Of a DNA stretch of 64,000 bases, positions 7,259-15,800 are shown piece by piece. This stretch comes from CAZWRV01 sp964636325 (GTDB lineage Bacteria > Verrucomicrobiota > Lentisphaeria > Victivallales > GWF2-50-93): NCBI GenBank assembly GCA_964636325.1, contig CAZWRV010000003.1, positions 67,096 to 131,095 on the forward strand. The letters run 5' to 3'. How positions within the stretch are numbered: position 1 is the first letter of the stretch; the number at the start of each line of letters is the position of its first letter. The notes below the pieces were generated by a model, which worked only from the letters and a program-made list of their open reading frames with translations, did no database searches and was not told the DNA's origin. The position numbers and the translations under genes were made by a program.

Positions 7259-8236
7259 TCAGCTTTCCCTGACGATGAGGCATGTCGCGAGACTCGCCGT
7301 GCGCCGCCTGCTTTCGGGGCTGCTTATCCGTCTGAGCAGGAGTCCGACTGCAGCCTCCGCCATCTTGTCCGTGGGCTGTGATACGGTGGTCAGCGAAGGC
7401 ACGGTGTAGCGCGAGACCATTATGTCGTCGAAGCCGCATACCGAGGCGTCCTGCGGAATCCGCAGGCCGTGTTCGGACAGGGCGCGCATCGCGCCGATTG
7501 CGCACGCGTCGTTGACGGCCATTATACCGTCGAAGGGTATTTTGCCGAGGACGGCCTTCGTCTCGTCGTATCCGTATTCGAACAGGTTGTGGCCGAACGG
7601 CTTGGAGATTATGAGGGAACGGTCGATCCTGATTCCCGACGCGGCGTGCGCGTCCGAGTATGCCAGGCCGCGCTCCCCTTCGAGGCCCGAACCAAGAAGC
7701 AGTATCCTTTTCCTGCCCTTGCGGATCATGTGGCGGACCGCGTCGAATACGCCTTTCCTCCTGTCGAGGACTACCGAGTCGAAGCCTCTCGCGTCGCAGT
7801 CGAAGAACACGGCCGCTATCCTGTTCCTGCGGATGATTTTCCTTGTCTCGCTTCCCGGCTGGAACGCCGAGATTATCCCCGCGGGCCTCGCCCCGGCCGT
7901 CTCCAGGAAGAGCTTTTCGGCCTCCCCGGCGCTGCCGAAGCTGCGGAGCTGCCAGGCGCGGCCGCTGCTGATGACCTGCCGCTTCAGCGCGTAGAGCTTG
8001 TCTATGAAAAGCTCGTTGCTGAAGTCGGGCATTATAGCGACGAACGCGTCTGAGGTCCTTGATCGCAGGAGGCTGGCGCTCAGGTTCTTAGAGTAGCCAG
8101 CCTTGGCACAGTATCTTAATATCAGGCCGCGGGTCTTCCTGCTTATGTCGGCGCGCCCGTTGAGCGCCCTGCACACGGTCGAGGGCGAAACTCCGCAGGC
8201 CCTGGCCACTTCGACCACATTGACCGTCCCGCTCAT
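7259..8236 (-). CDS. LacI-family transcriptional regulator
   Basis: A 325-residue regulator with an N-terminal LacI helix-turn-helix (residues 5-50, VVEVARACGVSPSTVCRALNG) and hinge, followed by a periplasmic-binding-protein-like ligand domain (about 62-325). Its ATG overlaps the stop of the URO-D-like gene (ATGA), so the two are co-transcribed. A near-palindrome with a central AACGTT, a common LacI-family operator core, lies 19 bases upstream of the operon's first codon and suggests self-regulation. The ligand is probably a sugar or methylated metabolite connected with the partner enzyme or with the divergent secreted-protein genes. Confidence 0.9.
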   Translation of the reverse strand: MSGTVNVVEVARACGVSPSTVCRALNGRADISRKTRGLILRYCAKAGYSKNLSASLLRSRTSDAFVAIMPDFSNELFIDKLYALKRQVISSGRAWQLRSFGSAGEAEKLFLETAGARPAGIISAFQPGSETRKIIRRNRIAAVFFDCDARGFDSVVLDRRKGVFDAVRHMIRKGRKRILLLGSGLEGERGLAYSDAHAASGIRIDRSLIISKPFGHNLFEYGYDETKAVLGKIPFDGIMAVNDACAIGAMRALSEHGLRIPQDASVCGFDDIMVSRYTVPSLTTVSQPTDKMAEAAVGLLLRRISSPESRRRTASLATCLIVRES

Positions 8237-9360
8237 AGGCCGTACCAGAACTCGGCCATCTCGCCTACGTCCTTGAACGGCTCGTGCCCGTAGAGCGCCT
8301 CCTGCAGGTGCGGGATCAGTATCCCGCGGGAGGCCATCGAATGCATCCTCGCGAGGTACTCTTTGCCGCTCTCCTTTTCAAGCTTGGGCCAGGCGCCGAC
8401 GTAGACCTTGTCGAATTTCTGGAAGAGCGCCATGTCCTGCTCGAAGTCATGCGCCTGCTTCCCTCCGGGCATCAGTCCGAAGTTGACGCCCACTATCTCC
8501 GGTATCTCGCAGAGCGCCCGGGTCAGGAGGTCGCTCCTTCCGCAGTAGTGCACCCAGGCCCCGCCGAAATGCGCCGCCAGCCGCTTCGTGTAGGGCATTG
8601 CGAACTCCCTGATCGTCTCGTCGCCGACGATGGCCGTGGTATCCTCGCAGATCCTGATGCCGAAGCTTTCCGAATAGATGTCGCTGTGGTAGCAGTGGTC
8701 CATGCGCTCGCCGGAAAGCTCCTTCATCCAGGTGTGGGCCCGAATCCCGAGCTCCAGGCATATCTCCATAAGGTGGTGGACGTATGGCGGATCATCATAA
8801 ACCTGGTAGAAGATGTCGTCGCCCACTAGGAGGTGCGCAAGGTCGAATGGCCCCTGCGTGTCCATGCAGAATATCCCTATCGAGTCGCCCATGACCTCCT
8901 TGTAGCGGCGCATATGCCCGAGGCCGCGCTCGAAAGTCCCTCGTATCCTGATGTCGTCGGGCGTGAGCTTCGACGCCTGCCCCTTTGTAAGGTGCGCTGC
9001 CAGCCAAGGCATCTTGTCCTCGAATATCTCCTGCTCCAGCCCCAGGCATGACAGCAGCGTCCCTGTGCCCATGTTGGCCCGTATCGAAGGAACCGCGTCG
9101 CTCCTCCCGTTGGCCAGCGCGATCGCGCCGCGGATCTGCGAGCACAGCATGAGGTCGGAATCGTAGAACGCCTCCTTCAGGTTGGGCGCGGGAATCTTTT
9201 CCTGATCCGCCTCCAGCCTTCCACCGAAGAAGGCCGGCCACTTGTCCGGCCTGCGGTGAGCCCATACCGCCGTCTGCCGCTCCTTGGCGAGCGCTATCCT
9301 CCCCCTGTCGAACCTGCACAGCTCCGGCAGGCTTTTCATCTCGAAGTCAATTAATTTCAT
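8233..9360 (-). CDS. uroporphyrinogen decarboxylase-like (URO-D superfamily) protein
   Basis: A 375-residue protein of the URO-D superfamily. It resembles the corrinoid methyltransferase branch (MtaA/CmuA type) more than heme-pathway HemE: the His-x-Cys pair in WVHYCGRSD (about residue 275) is the zinc-thiolate site used for methyl transfer. PVC bacteria carry many such paralogues next to sugar regulators. I chose the ATG at 9360; upstream in-frame residues are basic, low-complexity and overlap the regulatory region. It is the first gene of a two-gene operon with the LacI regulator. The substrate is unknown. Confidence 0.78.
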   Translation of the reverse strand: MKLIDFEMKSLPELCRFDRGRIALAKERQTAVWAHRRPDKWPAFFGGRLEADQEKIPAPNLKEAFYDSDLMLCSQIRGAIALANGRSDAVPSIRANMGTGTLLSCLGLEQEIFEDKMPWLAAHLTKGQASKLTPDDIRIRGTFERGLGHMRRYKEVMGDSIGIFCMDTQGPFDLAHLLVGDDIFYQVYDDPPYVHHLMEICLELGIRAHTWMKELSGERMDHCYHSDIYSESFGIRICEDTTAIVGDETIREFAMPYTKRLAAHFGGAWVHYCGRSDLLTRALCEIPEIVGVNFGLMPGGKQAHDFEQDMALFQKFDKVYVGAWPKLEKESGKEYLARMHSMASRGILIPHLQEALYGHEPFKDVGEMAEFWYGL

Positions 9361-9378
9361 ATAAATAGCCTCATTTAT

Positions 9379-9392
9379 CGGTAACGTTGCCG
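9379..9392 (-). promoter_or_regulatory. candidate LacI-family operator
   Basis: CGGTAACGTTGCCG matches its own reverse complement at 12 of 14 positions and has the central CG typical of LacI-family sites. It lies 19 bases ahead of the start codon of the URO-D/LacI operon, where a bound repressor would block transcription. Confidence 0.45.
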
Positions 9393-9823
9393 GGAAAATA
9401 GCGCCTCGGAGCGGAATGTCAAGCCGCACCGGCAAGAATCTCCGGGCCGATTTCAAAGGATTGCCGCTCTGCGAAGCTCGCAGTTCTGTCGGAGAGAAAC
9501 TCGCCGGAGGGCGGAATTCCGTGTCGCGCCCCGTCGCCTCCCGGGGAAGGCGGATATTCCGCCGGGCGTCGGGTGTTCCCGCCGCAGAAGGACTCTTTGA
9601 CGTACATCTCCGTCCCGTGTCTTTGTCTCTTTGAAAAGGACGAAGAATGCAGACGAAGACAATAGACATAGGCAACGGTTTTCCGTAGGGAAGGCGCCAT
9701 GCCGATTTGATACGGAAAGATGCGCGTTTTTATATTGGAAGAAACGGGAAGTCCGGCTATTGTTAGAAGCGGCTGTTCGGTCATCGCAAATTTGCTTATT
9801 ATGATCATTCTCGGAATATAGGC
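9393..9823. other. divergent intergenic region
   Basis: About 430 bp between the URO-D/LacI operon and the secreted PA14 gene. I see no gene. Bases 9468-9520 (GCGAAGCTCGCAGTTCTG, then GAGAAACTCGCCGG) resemble the outer part of repeat R2. The remainder, becoming AT-richer toward 9823, presumably holds the promoter of the rightward gene. Confidence 0.4.
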
Positions 9824-12496
9824 ATGCGGGAATTTCCATTTCCAGCGGCTTGCTGGCTGCGCCTGAACGGCGCGGCAGGCGCCATTGCCGCTTCCATTCT
9901 TTCGTCCATTGCGGCGGTCCGGGCTTTTTCCGCGGACGCCGTTCCTCCGGCGAAGGACGCTTCCGGATTTTTCAGCCCGCCTGCGGGGCCGCCCTATGTC
10001 TCCGGGTGGGCTGAGCCGGGCGCGTTCTACAGGATCACCCTTGAGGTTGCTGAGCCGGACAGGATTTCGTGCTTCTATCTGGCCGACCTGCTCGTCCCCT
10101 GCGGCTGGGCGAACGGCGCCAGAGTCTACGATTCGCAGGGCAGGAAGATATGCTTCTATCTTGGAGAAGGGACCAGGCTGAGGCCGGACCGCCTTTTCTG
10201 GGGGACTGCCCCGCTTCCGCCGCAGTTCGAGCAATATTCCTGCACTCTGCCTGTGGCCTTCCAGTTCCTCGAGCCCAGGCCGCCGCGCAGTTTCCCGCCC
10301 CGCAGCGACGAAGACCTGCTGATGTTCATCCCCCCGGGGAAGGACAACGCGAAGATACATGTCTATTTCGGTTACGCGACGAAGCGGCGGGCGCCGTTCT
10401 GGCCGCGGGCGCTGCACGGGAGGCTCGGGCAGACCCGCGGCCTGGATCTGACCATAGTCAAGGCACACACGGCCTCGACCTCTGTCGCCGAGAGGGAGAA
10501 GCAGAACGCCGAACGCAGGAAGCTGCTGCTGGACAAGTTCGACAAGGACATCGCCGAGCAGAGGGAGAAGGCGTTGAAGGTGGCCGATTCGCTCAAGCAG
10601 CTACAGGGCACCGGAGTAATGACCGCGGAGCAGCAGATCAAGCAGGAGGAGGAGAAGGTCAACAGTTTGTGCGCACAGAAGGAGAAGGCGGCCGCCGAAC
10701 TGAACGAAAAGGAGGAGAATGAGAAGATCGAGAGGCTCCAGCAGCTCGAAAAGTTCTTCCGCAAGGATGTTGAAGTTTTTTCCAGGGAGAAGGCTGACGA
10801 GCTGCTCTTCGAAAGACGGCCTCCGGGCGACATGGCCGTCAACTTCGCCGTCAGGTTCAAGGGACTGCTCTACGTCAGCTCGCCCGGCAGCTACACTTTT
10901 GCCGTCAATTCGACCAGCAGCACCCTCCTGAAGATCGGGGACTCCTTTGTCCTGGGCTGGGACGACGTCCACGAGAAGACCGCGGGCTGGGAAAAGACTG
11001 CGGACGTATCCCTCTCCAGGGGGCTCCACCAGCTCGAGTTCTTCTTCCAGCACAACGACGGCAAGCCCTTCGCCGCGGCCGCATGGAAGCCCGAAGGGGC
11101 CGGCGAGTTCAGGATTATCTCGGCCGAGGACTTTGCGCCGCACGGGATGCTGGCCAGGGTGACTGAATTCGTCGACAGGAGGGGCGCGGCTTATCCGGCG
11201 GTGATGTATTCCGCGGTCGGCTACCTCCTGCACGAAGGAGGCAGACGCCAGTGGGAGAGCCTGGACTCATCGTTCGTCCCCGGCGGAGCAGAAAAATTGG
11301 TATGGACCATGAACGGCGTCCCCGTCGCCAGGGGGCGCCGCGTGGACACGATGTTTGCCGAGCATGAAGTCCCGCGCATAACGGCAAAGTCGGAGGACGG
11401 CGGCTTCTCCGAATTTCCGCTTTCCCTGCCCAGGCCATTCAAGGCCTCTCAGGAGCTGGATCCCCTCGTCACCATAAGCTTCAGGACGCCGGACATGATC
11501 TTCGACGACGAGACCCTCGAGATGTCTGTCGACGCCTTCTCCGAGCTGCCCGACGAAATATCGCTTGCCATGAAGATATCCGCCTCCAGGGATAACGGTA
11601 TGTTCAGGAACGGCATCGAAAGCCTGATCCTCCCGCCGAAGAATCCGTTCGAAAAGCACAAGTACGACATGCCCGAGGTCGTCAAGAAAAGCTTCAGGCT
11701 CGCGGGCGCCGAGCTGAAGGACGGGCTGGACGTAATCTTCAACTTCAACCTCCCGCCGATGAATTTCGAGAAGGCATCGTTCAGGTTCATGCCTTTGCAG
11801 AAGTGCCACGGCGTCAGGGAGTCGCGCACCGGCTTCCAAGATACCGATGGCAGGAGGGTGGCCATCGTACTACACAGGCCCGACCTGGCCGAGCTCAGGA
11901 GCTGGTCCATCGTGGATTCAGCGGTCGACAAGTTCTCGTGGATCAGGAAGGTCCTTGTAATATGCGAGGACTTCGGAGCCGACAGGAACACCTTCTGGAA
12001 GCGGCTCGCCGCGAAGTTCGCGGACCGCGGCATCATGGTGGAGTTCCTGCCGTGGAAGAGGGATTCGGAAGGCCAGCCTTTCAGGGAGAGCCTGGCGTCC
12101 TTCATGGACAAGATCCGGGCCTCCGACGCCGACAGGGCCGTCATCGTCCCCCCGTCGGTCGACCTCTGGAGGGGATATCCGATCAGAACCCAGGAAAGGG
12201 TGCTCGCGGCGGCTGTCATGCTGATCCATGAGAACAAGAACTTCAGGACCGTTTCCCTCTGCAGCCCATTCCCATCGTTCTTCGCCAGCCCCTCGGAGGA
12301 GGAAATCGCAAACGCGACAAAGAAAATCGCCAGGGAATTCGGGACCGAATTCATCGACGTCAACAGTTTCGTCAGAAAAAGGGCCGACTGGAAGAGCATG
12401 CACTATGAGAAGCCGGACGACAAGTCCGTGATAGAATATTATCCGGTTGGAATGGCCGGCGAGACCGCCGACTTCATTTCGCAGAACGTGAAGTAG
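9824..12496 (+). CDS. secreted PA14-like protein with coiled coil and SGNH-like C-terminus
   Basis: An 890-residue exported protein. An N-terminal hydrophobic segment (about 15-35) ends at AFSADA, a likely signal-peptide site. A beta-rich region follows (50-215), then a charged helix of about 110 residues (225-335) likely to form a coiled coil, then a PA14-like sandwich (about 340-435; YTFAVNSTSSTLLKIGD, LHQLEFFFQH). The last 200 residues alternate strands and helices like an SGNH hydrolase, but the expected terminal D-x-x-H is not evident (YYPVGMAGE), so catalysis is doubtful. It is followed by the heparinase-like gene on the same strand. The role is probably glycan binding; exact function unknown. 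Confidence 0.62.
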   Translation: MREFPFPAACWLRLNGAAGAIAASILSSIAAVRAFSADAVPPAKDASGFFSPPAGPPYVSGWAEPGAFYRITLEVAEPDRISCFYLADLLVPCGWANGARVYDSQGRKICFYLGEGTRLRPDRLFWGTAPLPPQFEQYSCTLPVAFQFLEPRPPRSFPPRSDEDLLMFIPPGKDNAKIHVYFGYATKRRAPFWPRALHGRLGQTRGLDLTIVKAHTASTSVAEREKQNAERRKLLLDKFDKDIAEQREKALKVADSLKQLQGTGVMTAEQQIKQEEEKVNSLCAQKEKAAAELNEKEENEKIERLQQLEKFFRKDVEVFSREKADELLFERRPPGDMAVNFAVRFKGLLYVSSPGSYTFAVNSTSSTLLKIGDSFVLGWDDVHEKTAGWEKTADVSLSRGLHQLEFFFQHNDGKPFAAAAWKPEGAGEFRIISAEDFAPHGMLARVTEFVDRRGAAYPAVMYSAVGYLLHEGGRRQWESLDSSFVPGGAEKLVWTMNGVPVARGRRVDTMFAEHEVPRITAKSEDGGFSEFPLSLPRPFKASQELDPLVTISFRTPDMIFDDETLEMSVDAFSELPDEISLAMKISASRDNGMFRNGIESLILPPKNPFEKHKYDMPEVVKKSFRLAGAELKDGLDVIFNFNLPPMNFEKASFRFMPLQKCHGVRESRTGFQDTDGRRVAIVLHRPDLAELRSWSIVDSAVDKFSWIRKVLVICEDFGADRNTFWKRLAAKFADRGIMVEFLPWKRDSEGQPFRESLASFMDKIRASDADRAVIVPPSVDLWRGYPIRTQERVLAAAVMLIHENKNFRTVSLCSPFPSFFASPSEEEIANATKKIAREFGTEFIDVNSFVRKRADWKSMHYEKPDDKSVIEYYPVGMAGETADFISQNVK

Positions 12497-12531
12497 GGAC
12501 GAGCTTCAGGAGCGTCCATCTGCGAACCTCG

Positions 12532-12631
12532 CAGTTTTGCCGGTGTGAAACTTAAGTAGCGCAGGTATTCCTACCTGCTGAATCGCAGACAGGAATGTCT
12601 GCGTTACTTCAGGCGAGTTTCAGAGGAGGAG
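12532..12631 (+). repeat. R2 dispersed repeat, full copy
   Basis: This copy has imperfect terminal inverted repeats: GAAACTTAAGTAGCGCAGG on the left, and on the right the inverse of GAAACTCGCCTGAAGTAACG. Two inner hairpins, GCAGGTATTCCTACCTGC and CAGACAGGAATGTCTG, lie between them. It ends GAGTTTCAGAGGAGGA, a strong Shine-Dalgarno-like sequence five bases before an ATG at 12633. Other copies are at 25364, 57029 and 63941. Confidence 0.8.
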
Positions 12632-12668
12632 TAATGTCTGCCAGCCACAAATACAGACTTCCTGGTCC

Positions 12669-12809
12669 GTGGAAAAAAGAGGCTTGGGGAAATACCGCCC
12701 CACGGAAGGTATTTCAGTTCAGATTTCCGACGCCCCGCTCTGAAAAGCCACATTGGCATTTCCCAGCCGTTTTTAAGCTTTGCATAGCGGGCGGGTCAGG
12801 AAATCTGAA
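12669..12809 (+). repeat. R1 dispersed repeat, long copy 2
   Basis: The core is 12718-12809 (TTCAGATTTCC ... GGAAATCTGAA). To the left, about 50 bp containing CGTGGAAAAAAGAG, AAATACCGCCCC and ATTTCAG is shared in inverted form with 44251-44302, so the long element is about 150 bp. It is inserted between a strong ribosome site at 12624 and the signal-peptide start at 12820. Confidence 0.75.
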
Positions 12810-12819
12810 ATTTTTCGGA

Positions 12820-15800
12820 ATGCTGCCGCTACTGCTCCTCCTCTCGGCGCCGATCGCCGCCCAGGAGAACCTGTCCGGAACGGCGCAGCCCGAATACCGC
12901 GGCCGCTTCACCCCGGACGCCGAATATGTCCTTAGCGGAGGCTTCGAGGAGAGGCTGCCTCAGCTTCCGCCCATGCCTGACCGCGAAGTCCCCGGCGCGG
13001 AAGGGTTTCGTCCGGAAATGATCTCGAAAGTTCCGCCGCCGGGTACGCATCCCCGCGTCCTGTTGAGCCCCGAGGACGTCGACGCGATAAGGAAAAAGAT
13101 CGCCCTCGGCGACAAGGCGGACTCCGTCTTCCGCAGGGCCTTTGAGGAGCTGAAGCTGCAGGCCGCCGGCAAAAGCGGAATGCACGACCCCATGCGCTCC
13201 AAGGCCTTTTTAGCGCTGGTCACCAATGACGAGGCCCTCGGGAGGGAGGCGGCGGCGGAGCTGGCCGGGCGGGCGGCCTACCTCGAGCCCGCACTCGACA
13301 TCCTCAACTCGCACGAGGGCACCAAAGGTTTCCGCGACAACTGGTGGTATTACACCCGCACCACCGTAAGGGCGGTCGGCGGCACACCCTACAAGGACGC
13401 ATTTGAAAAGGGGCAGGTCAAGGAACTCGCCGCAAAAGGCGTCGACTTCTCCGACGATCCGTGGGATCCGTCATTCCTGCATGCATACGACTACGCCTTC
13501 ATGTTCATGTCCGACGAGCAAAAGGCGCTCGTCAGACGCGTCATCGGAAAGCTCATAGGAAACCGATATGCCCCGCTCATGGCGCTTCCAGGACACATGG
13601 CCGTCAACTTCGAGACAGGCGAAGGACAGGACTTCCTACTGCTGGCGCTCGCCATAGAGGGTGAAGAAGGTTATGACCCGCGGATATTGCAGGTATATTC
13701 GGCCCGCCTCCGCGACAAGCTGGCCTACGACATTTCACCCGACGGAATCCTCTATGAGCGGGCGCGCGGCTTCGTGCCCCACCTCGCTGTAATGGCCGCC
13801 GGCCGACGCGATCCGGAAATCCTCGCCCACAAGCGCCTGCGCGCCTACCTCTACGCCTGCGCTCAGGACGCCCGGAAGCCTTACTTTTCAGGGAAGCCGC
13901 AGCACGCAAAAAGGGGAAACCAGGAACTCCAGGTCGCCAGGAGTTGGCGCTGCGGAGGCGGCGGCGCCACAAGCCACGACAACATCCTCGCATGCCTCTG
14001 GATCCTGAAGCCGCTATATCCCGGCGACCAGGTCATAGACTTCCTCTACAAGTCCCGCCTGAAGGACAACGGCCTCATGCCCGGCCCGGAAGGAGTGTTC
14101 AGGGGCGCATGGCAGTTCAACAACCGCAGGGACATGGACCTGATCCTTGCGGCCGCCTGCGACGGCATACGCGGCGGCGACGGCGCATTGATCGACTACG
14201 ACGGGGCGGACGCAATCCCCGAACCGATGCGCTCTACAGTCCAGCTCGACTTCAAGGATATTCAGCGCGGCGTGGCCGTCAGCCGATGCGGCTGGGACCA
14301 GGACTCCGCAATCGTCCGCTTCGAGGCGCGGAACGAAACATATTTCGACGGTGCGGACTCGCCCGACTGCGGCGACTTCCAGCTCTTTTCGCACGGAGTG
14401 TCGTGGAGTCCCTGGCTCGGCCCCGACAAGAGCAGCTATTTCCGCAACATGGTCCTTGTGGACGGACTTGCCGGCTCCTCTCCGCCGGTCAGCGGCCGCC
14501 TGATCGACGCCATTAACAGCCAGTACGCCTCAACCTTCGTCTCCGACGCCGCGGACCAGTACAACTGGAGCCTTGCAAGGGGAAACTTCTACCTCTGGCA
14601 CGGGCTCCTCAAGGACGGCGGACTGCATGTCCGCGGCGACAGCTGGACGCTTGCGCCGTATGAAACGGCCAGGAGCTGGGAACTGCCGTTCCAGAAGGCT
14701 TCGCGGGCTTTCTTCCAGGGCTTCGCCCATCTCGACTGGGGGGCCTGCCTCGGAGAGACACGCGGCCCAAACTTCCTCGTGCGCAGGAACGACCTCGTGC
14801 ATGTGTTCCGCACGCTGCATCTTGCCAGAGGGGCAAAACCATATCTCCTGATCCTCGACGACATCGCCAAAGACGGCAGGCCGCACCGCTTCGACTGGCT
14901 TTTCAACACCGGCCCAGACATCGTCCTCTGCAAGGCCGACAGCGCAGCGCCCGGCTCCGGCAAATCCGGCGGAGCACTGGAGCCGGAAGGCACCGACATC
15001 ATCCTTTCAGTGGCGGACCTGGCGCCGGAGCGCTTCGCCGCCGGCGGCGGCTTCCGCGGCACATACGGGGCAACATATTCGCGCGAACCCCGCAAAGGCG
15101 CGCCCATGCTGCTCGTCCGCGTCCTGAATTGTAACAGCAGTTCGCCATACCCCCTGCCCTGCTACGAGGAGACGGACATGGAGGGGGCGGTCGCGAAACG
15201 CATAAGGGTCACGGCCTTCTCGGCCGATCCCTCTTATAAGATTCTCATCTTTCCGTTCCTCTTCGGAGATGCCCTTCCCCGGACGGAATGGAGCGCGGAT
15301 CGCTCCAAACTCAACGTCACAATAGACGACGTGACAGACAGTTACACGTTTGCAAAGGGCGAGGGAGGCCGCACGCTCCTTGCGATGGGAAGGGGCGGCA
15401 AGCCGCTCTGCTCGACCCCGGCAGGACCGCCGCAGCCCGTCCTCGACACCGCCGTCGGCTGGGCCCCCGAGCCAGGCAGGGAAAGCGAGCTGCGCCGCAT
15501 CCTCATCTCGGGCGACACGCAGGTGGGATTCAGGCCGCCGCCCATAGGCACCGTCATCCGTTACACACTCGACAACTCCGAGCCGTCGGAATCTTCCACC
15601 GCCTACGCCCAGCCCTTCGTCGTCGGCCGCACATGCGTCCTCAAGGCAAAGACGTTCGCATACCACTGGCCGTTCCAAAACGGAAACTCCAGCGAGACAA
15701 CGGCCGTAAGCTTTGAAAAGATGCTCCCAGCAGATCCGGCTGCCGCCCCCGCTCAGCTCCGGCCCGGCGTCGCGTGCGAGATGTACGAAGCCAGGAAAAC

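Noticed and set aside
9419..10468. 349-codon minus-strand frame overlapping the divergent region and the PA14 gene
   Set aside because: Arg/Pro-rich composition typical of the antisense of a GC-rich gene, no ribosome site, and it runs through the likely promoter region.
10069..10722. 217-codon frame within the PA14 gene in another frame
   Set aside because: Arg/Gly/Ala-rich out-of-frame translation of a well-supported coding region.
12633..12819. N-terminal 62-residue extension of the heparinase-like protein
   Set aside because: Largely encoded by repeat R1 and would sit in front of a Sec signal peptide. Left out of the called gene, but recorded as a finding because its ribosome site is strong.
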